A DNA stretch of 64,000 bases from Dryomyza anilis. Taxonomy: Eukaryota; Arthropoda; Insecta; Diptera; Dryomyzidae. Location of the stretch: NCBI GenBank assembly GCA_951804985.1, contig OX638135.1, positions 43,476,324-43,540,323 on the forward strand, given 5' to 3'. Positions 46,021 to 57,820 of this stretch are shown piece after piece (position 1 is the stretch's first letter; each line of letters starts with the position of its first letter). A program made the position numbers and the translations under genes. The notes below the pieces were generated by a model. That model searched no databases. It had not been told where the DNA came from and worked only from the letters and a program-made list of their open reading frames with translations.

Positions 46021-46336
46021 AAAACCCCTATTTTACTATTGCCGAAACAACTGATTATTTTTACATGTACTTTGAATCTCCGAAATTGTCTTTGTCGTAA
46101 AATCAAAGCGAATTTAAGAATATTTTAGATTAGAAAAATTGCAATCTTCCAAAATTCTACTAAATGGAAAAAATTCGTAAACATTCAGATGATTACACTG
46201 TTCTACAAGGAATTTAATATGGAATGAAACTTCTCATTTCTGGTAGATTTCGGTCTCCTGATTCTTGCTGCGTGCTCAGAATTTGCCCACTACGAAATTT
46301 GTCTTACCTAAAAAGTGTGTCGAGAGAGTAATTTCA

Positions 46337-47250
46337 CAGCAGGAAATGTCACCAATGATTCCCCTATGTCAGGTCAGAAACATCGATGACCGCTTGCATT
46401 TTTGCCCTGCAAAGCATTGATGACATTTTCATACAAATGTCCTCCGATTCATGCATGATGTACCATTAACGATGTCATACACGTCATTCATCAAGGAAGT
46501 CACAAACATAATTTTTTTTTTAGTAAAAAAAAAAATTTTATTATTATTTTATTTATTTTTAATTTATATTTTTTTTTTCATTTATTTTTTTTTTCAATTT
46601 ATATTATTATTTCAAGTTTTTTATTTTCTTCTCTTTTCGGTTGGAATGGTATGTATACTTGCCAATGTCAATAACATACTTTACTAACGGCCATCATCTA
46701 TCAACATGACTACTGCTTATTATCCCGCTTTTATAAAAATTATGGCACGGTGACATCGAAGACAAAATTTCAGTTTAACGCCTAAATGCTTCCCCCAGAC
46801 GTATGTTGTATGCATTTCACAACGTAAATAATGTATACCTTTAGGGGCATGTCAAATTTTTTTATTATTATTTTATTTATTTTTAATTTATATTTTTTTA
46901 TCTTATTCTATTTATTATTTCAAGTTTTTCATTTTCTTCTCTTTTCGGTTGGAATGGTATGTATACTTGCCAATGTCAATAACATACTTTACTAACGGCC
47001 ATCATCTATCAACATGACTACTGCTTATTATCCCGCTTTCATAAAAATTATGGCACGGTGACATCGAAGACAAAATTTCAGTTTAACGCCTAAATGCTTT
47101 CCCCAGACGTATGTTGTATGCATTTCACAACGTAAATAATGCATACCTTTAGAGGCATGTCACATGAATGTTAATTTGCAATGTCCTTTATGAAATTGAT
47201 GATCGATTAATCATTGATGATCTTGTCGTTAATGATGTCATTTTCTGCTG
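46337..47250. mobile_element. D-family element with an internal 308-bp tandem duplication
   Basis: CAGCAGGAAATGTCACC at 46337 and TTTTCTGCTG at 47241-47250 mark the ends. Relative to its partner (30770-31410) it contains a near-identical duplication: the CGGTTGGAATGGTATGTATA block at 46638 recurs at 46946, and the whole span 46550-46855 is repeated to about 47165. Confidence 0.82.
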
Positions 47251-47711
47251 GGTAATCAAAATTTAAATTTAAACAAAAACCATTTAACGGTTCCGATTCT
47301 GGTGTCAAGACTTTTTAAAATAGCGATTTCGGTTCCAACATAAAAAAATATTAGGATTCTTTTATAGGTCACACATAAACATTTTAAAAGTGTTCCGATT
47401 CTGGCTATAATATCGAAACCGGTTCCCATTTATTTTCATTATTAAAAGATTTATGTATGTATCGTCGCCGTGAGAAAAAATATTTAAATAATCTTTGTTA
47501 TTTCCATTTTATTTGTTATAAATTTTATAAGGAAAATCTCAATATCTTTTGCAAATTTCTTAATTTCAATTTGATTTGTATATTTCAAATTAAAAAATCT
47601 CGATTCTATTTGAAATTTTCTGAATTTTAAATAGTAAAATCTAAAGTGTATTTGGAATTTTTTAATATCAATTGTAAAATCCCAATTTCATTTGGAATAA
47701 TATCAATTTAA

Positions 47712-48135
47712 AACGAGTTGAGAAAGTTAGGTCACATGGGTAAGTTCGGTCACATGGGGCGGACTTTTATAGTCGGTCGGGCCCGACTATAGAATACCCT
47801 ACACTCTTGGTGGATATATTAGTGGTATATTTTGTTGGGCAAATTTTTAATAATTTACGACTAAAATTTCCACTACAAAAATTGGTAAAAAATTAAAAAA
47901 AAATAAAATGTGGGCGGATCACGCCCATTTTTGGAACATTTATTTTTATGCGAATTCTAACAATATGTTTTAAATTTTATAAATATATATCTAATACTTT
48001 TCGAGTTATTGGTTCCCAAAAAGTTATATATAAGTGACTTGTATGGGAGGTGGGCGTGTCCGTTTACCGATTTGGTTCATCGTTGCAATATCTGCACAAA
48101 CTTAATATACCCTGTACCTCTTAGGTGAGGGTATA
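47712..48135 (-). mobile_element. Helentron-like element, family A, internally deleted
   Basis: It carries the family A end (CGAGTTGAGAAAGTTAGGTC), the ATAGTCGG hairpin, and the other end (CCCTGTACC...GAGGGTATA), but lacks the GTCT microsatellite half. It is joined head-to-tail, with no intervening DNA, to the next copy. Confidence 0.85.
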
Positions 48136-48928
48136 ACGAGTTGGGAAAGTTAGGTCACATGGGTAAGTTCGGTCACATTGGACGGACTTTATAGTCGGTC
48201 GGGCCCGACTATGGAATACCCTACACCTTTGGTGGGGATATTAATGTGGGATATTTAATTGTATACCTTAATTTAAGTTATGAATTACGCTGAACGTCCA
48301 CATTTGTATATTATTCACATATCAGAAATTTACTTCTTATATCCCCTTAATTTAAAAATTAATATAAAAGTATAAAAAAAACTAATAAAAAGAAATATAA
48401 AAATAAAAGTGGGTGGACCACGCCTATATTTAAGTCTTTTTAGGCTAATATTTCTTAGATTTGGTTTTAATAATTCACGACTAAAATTTCATCTCTGAAA
48501 ACCAGGAAAATAATTAAAAAAAAAATGTGGGCGGATCACGCCCATTTTTGGACTACATATTTTTAGGAGAATTCCAACAATACGTTTTAAATTTTGAACT
48601 ATATCTTGAATACTTTTCGAGTTATTAGTTCCTAAGACTTATGTAAAAGTGACTTGTATGGGAGGTAGGCGTGTCCGTTGACCGATTTGGCTCATTTACA
48701 AAGTCAGTTCCTATTTTTTGCTAAAACATATTGAAACGAAATTTCATCGCATTCTGAGAAGTGTTTCTCCAGTTACTACGTTTTCGGACAGACAGACAGA
48801 CGAACACACTCGAGTAGTGATGCTGATCAAGAATATATATACTTTTCCATACCGGACACGCCTCCTAATGGGCGTTACAATATATTCACAAACTTAATAT
48901 ACCCTGTACCTCATAGGTTTAGGGTATA
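48136..48928 (-). mobile_element. Helentron-like element, family A, tandem partner
   Basis: On the minus strand it runs from ATACCCTAAACC to CCCAACTCG and includes TTCTTGATCAGCATCACTAC, a short GTCTGTC core, and the hairpin ATAGTCGGGCCCGACCGACTAT. The left arm at about 30290 has the empty site. Confidence 0.87.
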
Positions 48929-49199
48929 ATGAAATATCTCAATTTCTAAGTTTAAAACATGATTCTGTGATGTCATAAAAAAGTGATGTCAAAAAAACCG
49001 GCACTTTCAAAAAACCAGTTTTCGGTTTGTTGATTTAAAAAAAAACGAAACCGGTTTTGGGTTTTACTTTTTCGAAATTAAAATTTTTAACATTTAAAAG
49101 GAAAAAAATTATCAATTTTAATATACACACATTTTTTATAACGAATATTCGATGTAAATCACAAAAATACATTAAGTATTGAACAATTGAAATAAATAT

Positions 49200-49500
49200 T
49201 TCATTTATACTTTAAAATTTAGGTTATATCAATTATATTAAGTTTGGAATTTTATGTATACATAATACATAATTGACTGATAAATCATTTGTAACTGCCT
49301 GAACGGAATGATGGCGGCGACCGAAAAATTAGATTTCGAAAATGGAAAACAACAAATTTTCCGACGCAAGAATAATATCTATTTTATTTTTCTCTCAACG
49401 GCCGGCGGCGCTCTCAAGCAATGTACCAAATGCAATTCTCGCTTTGTATTTGGTACAGTTACATTTGGTCTGAGTACCAGAGATGCCAACTTGGTGGGTT
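49200..49500. repeat. Mirror copy of the 29.6-29.9-kb MITE and its host, truncated
   Basis: CTGCCTGAACGGAATG at 49297 begins the reversed MITE. It breaks at about 49425 and jumps to TACCAAATGCAATTCTCGC of the host repeat, so half of the MITE and part of the host were deleted in this arm. Confidence 0.8.
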
Positions 49501-50334
49501 TCCCGCTAAATCTGGAGGAAGTTTAAAAAATAAAAAATTGTACGGTTGACAGTGGGTTTTTTAAGGGTTTTTAGTTTCGACACAGAGACTTTTTATAATA
49601 TAAATTTAATTGAATTGAATAAACTTTTTATATTGTATAACTTTTCCTTGAACAGCAACACAGAGCTGATTGTAGGTTTTTGGACCGAAGTTGCTAAAGG
49701 TTCGACAGTATAAAGAAGGATTAGGGCCTAATCCATTTCAGGAGTTAATACATTTCGTTATGTTTTCTATTCGTTTAAATCTGTAACTTGGTATTTATAT
49801 AAAATAAGAAAAGCATTTTCTACAATATGCATATCGTTGAGGTGGTAGGACTCGCCAATACAATTTTTACAAAAACTTATTTATAAAAATATTTTTGTTA
49901 ATACTATAAAAATTAAAACTATTTCAATATCATGTTCTCATTACCCTAGCAAGAAATGTCACCAATAATTCCTCACTGATTCCCCTATGTCAGTTCAGAA
50001 ACATCGATGACCGTTAGCATTTTCGCCCTGCAAAGAATTGATGACATTTTCATACAAATATTTTTTATTTCTCTTATTTTATTTATTATTTCAATTTTAT
50101 TATTTTCTTCTGTTCTCGGTTGGAATGGTGTTTGCATCTGTTTGATAAAATCGGTGATTGAATTCCTGGGGGATTTCTTGAGATGATTTTTCTCGCGAAA
50201 TCAGATAAAATAAAATAAATCAAAAATAAATGGGAAAATATTTAGCGAGCATAATAAACATATTGGGTTTGATTCGGTTCTATAAACTCCTTATTAACAA
50301 ATTAAAAAATAGGTCTTACTGAATACAAAGTTAA
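49501..50334. repeat. Mirror of 28.33-29.15 kb, including a D fragment
   Basis: The D fragment (CTAGCAAGAAATGTCACC, ATCGATGACCG) lies at about 49945-50135. CCTGGGGGATTTCTTGAGAT and ATATTGGGTTTGATTCGG follow. No gene. Confidence 0.75.
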
Positions 50335-50835
50335 CCAGTTGGGAAGGTTAGATCACATGGGAAATTTTAAAGTAGGTGTAATTATGATAGTTAGGATTAT
50401 CAAAATTATAGTCGGTCTAAGCCGACTATAAATACCCTACACATATGTGTGGTTGCCATTCAAAGTGATATATAGGTCACCATGGTATACGAATCCTGAA
50501 AATAACTACAAACTTTCCATCCCTGAAGATTTTTCTTTCATTTGATACCCATATTTACAAATGGGTAGGTATACCGAATTTCGATTTTTTTTTTGTGAAC
50601 CACAAGTCTTTTCGCCGGAAAACATTATTATCATGTATTTGAGCATGATATCAATATATATTTGACCAAAAAAGTTTTCCTAAGACGGACAGACAGACGG
50701 ACATCGCTAAATCGACTCAGGAGGTTATGCTGATCAAGAATATATATACTTTTCCATACCGGAGATGCTTCCTTCTGGGTGTTACAAACGGCGTACCAAA
50801 CTGAATATACCCTTTCACTCTTAGTGTAGGGTATA
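50335..50835 (-). mobile_element. Helentron-like element, family B, second copy
   Basis: It matches 40052-40826 in reverse: CCAGTTGGGAAGGTTAGATC, the ATAGTCGG hairpin, GACGGACAGACAGACGGACA and TTTCACTCTTAGTGTAGGGT. It is shorter, with little microsatellite. The left arm at about 28295 has no such insertion. Confidence 0.87.
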
Positions 50836-50969
50836 AAAAGGTATTGAACGACATCTAAGTGATGTTTTCAGTGATGGCAATACTTTTCACACTTTAGAAA
50901 CCACAATTCAAGCAGTGATAAAGTAGAATTAAGCCACTGTATCACAAGAATTATTATGCTACCATTTTT

Positions 50970-51826
50970 ATACCCTACACCTATGAGGTACAGGGTATAT
51001 TAACTTTGTGCATATATTGTAACGCCCCTTAGGAGGCGTGTCCGGTATGGAAAAGTATATATATTCTTGATCAGCATCACTACCCGAGTCCGTTTAGCCA
51101 TGTCCGTCTGTCTGTCTGTCTGTATGTATGTATGTATGTATGTATGTCTGTCCGTCTTGCTATCTTGCTGTCTTGCTGTCCGAATACAGAATAACTTGAG
51201 AAATACTGATCAGAATGCGATGAAATTTCGACTCAATATATTTTAGACAAAAGTAGGAACTGAGTTTGAAAATGAGCCAAATCGGTTAACGGACACGCAC
51301 ACCTCCCATACAAGTCACTTTTATATAACTCTTTCGGAACTAATAACTCGAAAAGTATTCAAGGTATAGTTATAAAATTTAAAAGGTATTGTTATAATTT
51401 ACCTGGTCCAAAAATGGGCGTGATGCGTCCACTTTTTTTTTTCATTATTTCCCGGGTTTTCATAGTGGAAATTTGATCCGTAAATTATTAAATTCAAATC
51501 TATGAAATATTAGCCTTTCAAAATTTTAAATATAGGCGTGGTCCGCCGAATTATATTTTTCAATTTTTTTTTTAATTTTTTTATACTTTTATATACATTT
51601 TTTAATTTATGGGGATATAAGACGTAAATTTCTGATATATGAATAATATTCTGAGGGTGGGGAGGTTCAGCATAATTAAAAACTTTAAAATTAAGGTATG
51701 CTATTAAATATCCCACATTAATATCCCCACCATAGGTGTAGGGTATTCCATAGTCGGGCCCGACCGACTATAAATATCCGCCCCATGTGACCGAACTTAC
51801 CCATGTGACCTAACTTTCCCAACTCG
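50970..51826 (+). mobile_element. Helentron-like element, family A
   Basis: It runs from ATACCCTACACCTATGAGG to CCTAACTTTCCCAACTCG. It contains AAGTATATATATTCTTGATC, a GTCTGTCTG/GTATGTAT microsatellite, GGGCGTGATGCGTCCAC, and the hairpin ATAGTCGG-GCCCGA-CCGACTAT (51750-51771). The 5' ATACCCTACACC is the inverse of the sub-terminal GGTGTAGGGTAT, the DINE-1/Helentron pattern. Confidence 0.9.
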
Positions 51827-51904
51827 TTTTTAACTAACATGTTTTTGGCGTATACATCGCCGCCGCCGTTGCAAGTTTCAAATAAATTCATACAGTTTAA
51901 TTAA

Positions 51905-52213
51905 GCCGCGGTAGCTCAGCGGTTAGTGCGTTGGACTGCGAGCCGAAAGGTCCCCGGTTCAAGCCTGGACTGGGGCTAACAACATCTTTTCATAGAAACA
52001 TTTTTCTATACCGCGCTACCTCTCGGCAGTAAATGGCAAACCTACGAGAGTAAAACATTGCCTATGAAAAAGCTCTCACCCGCCGTTCGGATTCGGCAAT
52101 AAACTGTAGGTCACACCACTTTGAGTACAAATATAACACGCACAGCTCAAAATGGTGAGAGAGCTCGGCCTAAGTCCTTATAGGACTGTAGTGCCAAACA
52201 ATTATTATTATTA
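51905..52213 (+). mobile_element. tRNA-derived SINE, copy 3, with 9-bp TSD
   Basis: It has a complete head (GCCGCGGTAGCTCAGCGG), B box and ATT tail. TTTAATTAA is duplicated at 51896-51904 and 52214-52222. The paralogous empty site is at 28105-28113 in the left arm. Confidence 0.95.
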
Positions 52214-52389
52214 TTTAATTAAAATACATGTTGCGTAATATATACTTAAAATAGATATAATTACAATTCATTAATAATATTTTAATAGATACAAAATCAA
52301 TCTATAATATAATTCGTGTAGATATTAAATGTTCAGTAACGTGTTTATGTATATAAAGATAAATATTTGCAATAAGTTTGTATGTTTAC

Positions 52390-53033
52390 ACTTTAGAGAG
52401 TTACTGGACCGGAGATAATATACCCAAAAAGTGTGGCAATAGTCCCCATCGTAGAATTGCCAGCCAGAACGAGAGTGCATGTAGAGGGTTGGTAAAATTT
52501 TGTATCTGCTAATATAATGTTATAAAATAAGAAGCTACGTTTTCATTAACCAATCGTTCTGGCGTTGAGTAGTGAACCTTGGTTACCATGGCATTTATGT
52601 TTATTTGAACTGTTAAATCAAATCGAGCGCAAATATTTAAGTTGAAAATTCTATCATCGCCAAACCTAGTTGTTTGTATTTTTAGTTGTTTTCGCAACAG
52701 GGATCAATTATATCACTTTCATAATACATTTTTTCAGCTATTTTAATTTTTATGATTGCAGTTGGGATCAATGTAGTTGTTTGCTGCATTGATATGATAG
52801 GAGCTACTACATCTTGATTGTCAGCATCGGATTAATTGTTGTGAGGATTGTTCGTATCGCGTGCGCGCAAGTTTTTATTACAATAACCAAATCGTGATTC
52901 ACTTTTGCAATCTTTTGAAGCGTGAGAATATGCGAGACAATTTGAACAATATTTATGTATCAAAACGGCTCTCAGACGTTTTTCAAATTTAAAGCAACTA
53001 GTCAAGGAGTGATGACGTTTACAGATACGATAG
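52390..53033 (-). pseudogene. BEL/Pao-2 fragment, mirror copy
   Basis: On the minus strand it has the same Gag knuckle, IIDP protease site and TTRFGDDRIFNLNICARFDL, LTPERLVNENVAS blocks as 27286-27950. Two of the Gag Cys positions and the DPC context differ. Stops and frameshifts abound. Confidence 0.78.
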
Positions 53034-53120
53034 TTTGTAATAATAATAATAGTTTGGCGCTACAGTCCTGTATAGAACTTTGGCCGAGCTCTCTCACCAT
53101 TTTGAGCTGGCGTGTTATAT
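53034..53120 (-). mobile_element. SINE 3' fragment, mirror copy
   Basis: TAATAATAATAATAGTTTGG through GAGCTGGCGTG matches 27200-27285 in reverse, at the same junction between the two BEL/Pao fragments. Confidence 0.85.
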
Positions 53121-55074
53121 GTTTACTACATACAAATATGCATACGTACCCTTTTGAAATACGGCAACCACGCCCTTTTAAATTATTTTATATCAAAAGG
53201 GCCTTTGAAGTCCACGAATTTGCCATGATTTGAGTTTGCTGTTCAATTATGCATATCTTACAGTTGTGTATTATAGTTTTTTGGAATAGACGTTTTGGAA
53301 TCCAATATTGTCGACGCATGAGTCTAAGTACTAAAGAGGTTCGTCCAAGTAGAGATATGAACTAGGTCAAAAGAGTCAGCTGACAATTGTAAGGGAGCAA
53401 AATATGGTGAGTTTCATTGAAATACAGTAGAATGCAATTCAAAAGGTGTCCATTACTTCATAAAATAAATTGTGAATCCAAATATGGATTAGGGGGCCAA
53501 TTAACTTTTGCTGGAAATGTGCATTTTATCTAACAAGGCTTATATTAAAAAATTACGAGTAGGCGAGATTGGATAAATGTTATCTCTTGGTTTGTCAAAT
53601 CATGAGATTGGTACTGTCGATTCATGTTTAACCTTTTATTGGTTTCAAAATCGAAATTCGTAAGCTAGTACACGCCATGCTCGTGCGAGACATGAAAAGC
53701 GTTCTAAAATATCATAGTAAGCGTTGAAAAATACGAAATTTGCTTTAATTGGCTTCATTTCTAAGATAGTATTAACATTATCTTCATGTGGTATACTTTC
53801 CCATTTAGAATCTTCTAGTTTTAGCCAAGATGGGCCATGCCACCATATTAAACTAGTTGTTAGATCTTGTGGTGAAATTCCACGGCTGCCAAGATCAGCT
53901 GGGTTATCCTACGATTTCACATGTAGCCAGTGAGAATTTCTAACTTTTCTACAATTTTTAAAACTCTATTAGCGACATATGTGGACCAGGTACAAGAAGA
54001 CATTTTTAGCCAGGCTAAAACAATCGTTGAATCATTCCAAAAGAATATATATTTACCTGCTGTTTCGAGCTGAGGTCCAAACGGGGCAACACGGTTTTAA
54101 CAGGAGCTAATTTACCACACGAGGAATTTTAATTAGGTTAATAAAACCATGGAATTTTGAAGCATTAAGGGGAGACAGAATTTTGCCCCAATCTATTTTA
54201 TCAAGCCATATGTCTTGCATTAAAATTTTTGCAATTACAATCACTGGGGCTAACCACCCTGCAGGATCAAATAATTTTGCAATTACTGATAATTACTGAT
54301 TGTGAATGACGACTTTACTGGAATAGATTGACCAGTAAAATAAAAGGTATCGGAAACTGTATTCCATCGAATTCCCAATGTTTTGCAGTGCTTGCATCCT
54401 CCAAACAAAGAATGTCTTGATTGTGTAAATGGTCTCGAGGTAGACCTTCTAAAATATTCTTAGAATTCGATGTCCACTTACGTAAATCAAATCCAGCTGA
54501 TTCTAGAGCATCGGCGAGTTCTTTCCTGGCTTTTACTGCTGATGGCACATCGTGAGATCAAACTAAAACATCATCTACATACATATAGTTTCGCAAGACA
54601 TTCGTAGCTAAAAGAATTTTATGTTCGACATCAGAGGCTAATTGTAGAAGCGTCCTGATAGCGAGATAAGGAGTACAGTTTACACCAAAAGTAACGGTGT
54701 TTAATTCAAAGTCTTAAATTTGGTCTGTTGGGGATTTGTGATAAATAATCCTTTGGAAGGGATTATGTTGTGGATGCACTAATATCTGTCGATACATATT
54801 AGTAATATCGCCATTGAAAACATATATAAAAAAACGCCATTTTATAATTAACATTGTTAAATCATTTTGTATGGAAGCTCCGGTGTGAAATATGTCATTG
54901 AGGCTTAATCCGCTTGAAGTCGGATTCGAAGCATTAAACACTACCCTGACTTTTGTAGAAGTACTCTCCGGTTAAAAAAAAAGCATGATGTGGAGTATAA
55001 AAGTGCATCGGATTATATTGATATTTTGGAGTATAAACTAGTTTCATATGATCAAGCTTTAAATATTCCTCCAA
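53121..55074 (-). pseudogene. BEL/Pao-1 RT, RNase H, integrase start, mirror copy
   Basis: It reads leftward from EYLKLDHI beside the SINE through MFNASNPTSSGLSLNDIFHT, DITNMYRQILVHPQHNPF, TVTFGVNCTPYLAIRTLLQL, MYVDDVLV (catalytic YVDD), KARKELADALESAGFDLRKW, then NPADLGSRGISPQDLTTS and the integrase VDFKGPFDI block near 53210. It is better preserved than the left copy, keeping two blocks deleted there, but still has stops (for example after YVDDVLV). Confidence 0.88.
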
Positions 55075-55381
55075 TATAATAATAATAGTTTGGCACTGCA
55101 GTCCCATAAGAACATAGGCCGAGCTCTTGCATCATTTTGAGGTGTGCGTGTTATATTTGTACTTAAAGTGGTGGGACCTACATTTTATTGCCGAATCTGA
55201 ACGGCGGGTGAAAGCTTTTCATAGGCAATATTTTACTGTCGTAGGTTTGTCATTTACTGCCGAGAGGTAGCGCGATATAGAAAAATGTTTCTATGAAAAG
55301 ATGTTGTTAGCCCCAGTCCAGGCTTGAACCTAGGACCTTTCGGCTCGCAGTCCAACGCACAAACCACTGAGCTACCGCGGC
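55075..55381 (-). mobile_element. tRNA-derived SINE, copy 4, at the duplication edge
   Basis: Its tail flank is the same BEL/Pao-1 codons as copy 2, so it is the duplicated form of one insertion. Its head flank is different: integrase instead of RT. B box is present but altered (GGTTCAAGCCTGG after TCCTA). Confidence 0.9.
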
Positions 55382-55399
55382 TACAAAGTTGTTTATGGT

Positions 55400-56059
55400 T
55401 TTTTGACAAGGTTTTGTTATCCATACATGTGCTGAAATAATCTGGAGGAATAACAAATCATTTGAGCATGAGGGTAACACAAAAGGCTTTACAATAGGTC
55501 TTGTTATTATTCCCCTTTCGGTTTTTATATCTACAATGCGAACTTGTTGATCACGACCTATATATGTTTTTACAACGCGTCCTAATCGCCATTCAGTAGC
55601 TGGCAAATTGTCCTTTTTTATAACCACGAAGTCATTAATTTTTATGTTTTCATTTGGAAATATCCATTTATACCTTTTATGCATTTCTTTTAGGTACTCA
55701 TTTGTCCATCTTTCGCAAAAGATGTGATTTATAGACTTTTGCCATCGATTAATTATGGATTCTGGTCGATTTGTAATAACAGTTTCAGCAGGGGATAATA
55801 TGGGGCCACCAATTAAAAAATGACCTGGTGTTAAATGCACTAGATCTAAGGGATTTTCAGAATGCGGACTAAGAGGTCTTGAATTAAGACAAGCTTCTAT
55901 CCTAGGTATCAGTGTCTGAAATTCTTCAAATGTATATTTTATCAACCCTGCAGATTTTCGCATATGGAGTTTAAAACTTTTATATTGTCTTAACGTGCTC
56001 AAGGGCAAAATCTTGAGTTGATGCATTTTTGCATTCTTTGCTTTTTGTTCTTTCTTCAA
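55400..56059 (-). pseudogene. BEL/Pao integrase C-terminal part
   Basis: About 220 codons without a stop. YTFEEFQTLIPRIEACLNSR with PL, LTPGHFLIGGPI, INRWQKSINHIF, ERWTNEYLKEMHKRYKW, VVIKKDNLPATEWRLGRVVK and TRPIVKPFVLP match the DUF5641 end of BEL/Pao integrases. The start is truncated (upstream 56060-56290 is not recognised) and the reading runs into the SINE. It may be the missing end of BEL/Pao-1, now lying upstream of that element's RT in transcription order. Confidence 0.88.
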
Positions 56060-56299
56060 TGAACATAATTCTTATTGTGTTCATTGGAAAAGGAAAACTT
56101 TAGCGACTTGAAATGTAGAATCTGCAGACAGGCCATTTTACTTCAAATTTTCTCGAAAAGTTGTAATACAATGTTACTTGAGATGTACAATTAAAACTTT
56201 AAGATCGTTATTGTAAAAAAACAAAAAAATAGCGGTGGCCCAGCATACGGACCCGCCCAACCTACGGACCTTTCCCCTATATATATAAATTAAAAAATA

Positions 56300-56459
56300 A
56301 AAAAAATATTTTTTTACTAAAAAAAAATTATGACAATCATTTGTGACTTCCTTGACGAATGACGTGCATGACATCGTTAATCTTACATCATGAATGAATC
56401 GGAGGACATTTGTATGAAAATGTCATCAACGCTTTGCAGGGCGAAATTGCTATCGGTCA
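56300..56459. repeat. D-family fragment interrupted by a hAT element (resumes 59111-59178)
   Basis: TGTGACTTCCTTGACGAATG, CAACGCTTTGCAGGGCG and GCTATCGGTCA stop at the hAT edge. ATCGGTCATCGATGTTTCTG through TTTTCTGCTGGGTT continues after it. Confidence 0.85.
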
Positions 56460-56938
56460 CAGGGGCGGATACAGACGTCGTTCTTAGGGGGGACGATTTT
56501 GAAATATGACAATATATATCATATATAAAGTTATATATTAAATAAAACACTAATATGTTCTAATATTTAGTTTTAAATATTAAAAATTAAAAATTGATTT
56601 GCTATAATAATATTAATTTTAATAGTTATAATTTTAAAAATTTTACATAATTATATAACGTGAAGTCTGTGATTATGGTATTAGCGTACCGATCTGTTAT
56701 GATATATTTTTTTAAGTTTATCTAAGCCAGGTTTTAATTCGTCGAAAATTAAAAAAATCGACTTTATTAATTCCGATATTTTTAAAATTTTACAGTTGCC
56801 AACAAATATTTTAAACGTACTTTTATTATTTTTCAATAAAATAGTGTTGTTTTAAGTTATTCCCCTTAATTAATTGAAACATTTCATTGAAATACAACAA
56901 TTTGCATTCTGTTAAACTAATGTGAATACACTCAGAAA

Positions 56939-57128
56939 AAACTACCATACAAACGATACTATTTTTCAACATGATAAATTATTATTTTAATCGGTAAATA
57001 ATATTAAATACTATAAAAAATTAGGTATTAAATTTTTTTATATGAAAATAATAATTTTTTAAATACTATTAAATCAATAACCGTCATATTAACAAATTTT
57101 TATGGGATTCCATGGGTTTTTTTTAGTG
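56939..57128. mobile_element. 190-bp mariner-like MITE inside the hAT element
   Basis: CACTCAGAAAAAA at the left and TTTTTTTTAGTG at the right are flanked by TA on each side. The interior (GATAAATTATTATTTTAATC, ATTAAATACT) is shared with the MITE at 6851-7047. Confidence 0.75.
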
Positions 57129-57820
57129 TATAAGTTGAATATTGAAGTTAGTCTTATTTGAAAGGTGATGTATTGGTTTTTGTAATGGTGTACCCGTTTT
57201 CAAAACTTTCAATATACAAATAATATAAATATAAATAATTTAATTTAAAGGTTTTTTCGATGTACTCTATTGGAAGAGAGCCGACATCTAACTGACTAAC
57301 GCCCAGGTCATGGCTAAGTTCTATTCAAAGTTTTTGAAAAAACAACAACAAATTGAAAACACAACACAGTCAATGATCATACGGACCGTTTCGGATACAG
57401 CCATTTATCCTTTTGAGTGATCTTTGTGTGATCATACTTTTATAACAATTTATAAAGATTAAGAGTGACACCTCATAGGCTTACTATTTTCAAACATTTT
57501 CTCTATTTTTAATGTTTGAATTACGTAAACATTCTTTATGCTTGTTTACCGAAAATACCATGAGAAGAATGAAATAATTGTTCAATATAAAAATATTTGT
57601 ATTCCAGTTTGGTTGAAAAATATTCAAGATATTTGAATACCCATTACTTCGATGTTTGACATATACATAACCAAAATATTATTTTTATTTTAAAATGTAA
57701 TAGGGCCTAAAAGTTACATTGTGCTGCTAGAGTTTAACACAAAAAATTTCGGTCGAAAAAAATAAAAAAAACTTAAATAATACTGAAGATTTTGGTGAGT
57801 GTTTTCAACTTCAAGGAGGA

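Larger units (their letters stand above)
41620..55381 (-). repeat. Right arm of the large inverted duplication
   Basis: In reverse it matches 25033-32040 in the same landmark order. It is longer because of a 4.1-kb non-LTR element, a tandem Helentron-like pair, two single Helentron-like elements, a SINE and a 308-bp tandem duplication. Its outer end is the SINE at 55075-55381. Confidence 0.85.

Noticed and set aside
51905..51980. tRNA gene-like sequence with A and B boxes (also at 22.2, 25.05 and 55.35 kb)
   Set aside because: Each is the head of a dispersed SINE with a common body and ATT tail; the acceptor stem does not close as in a real tRNA.
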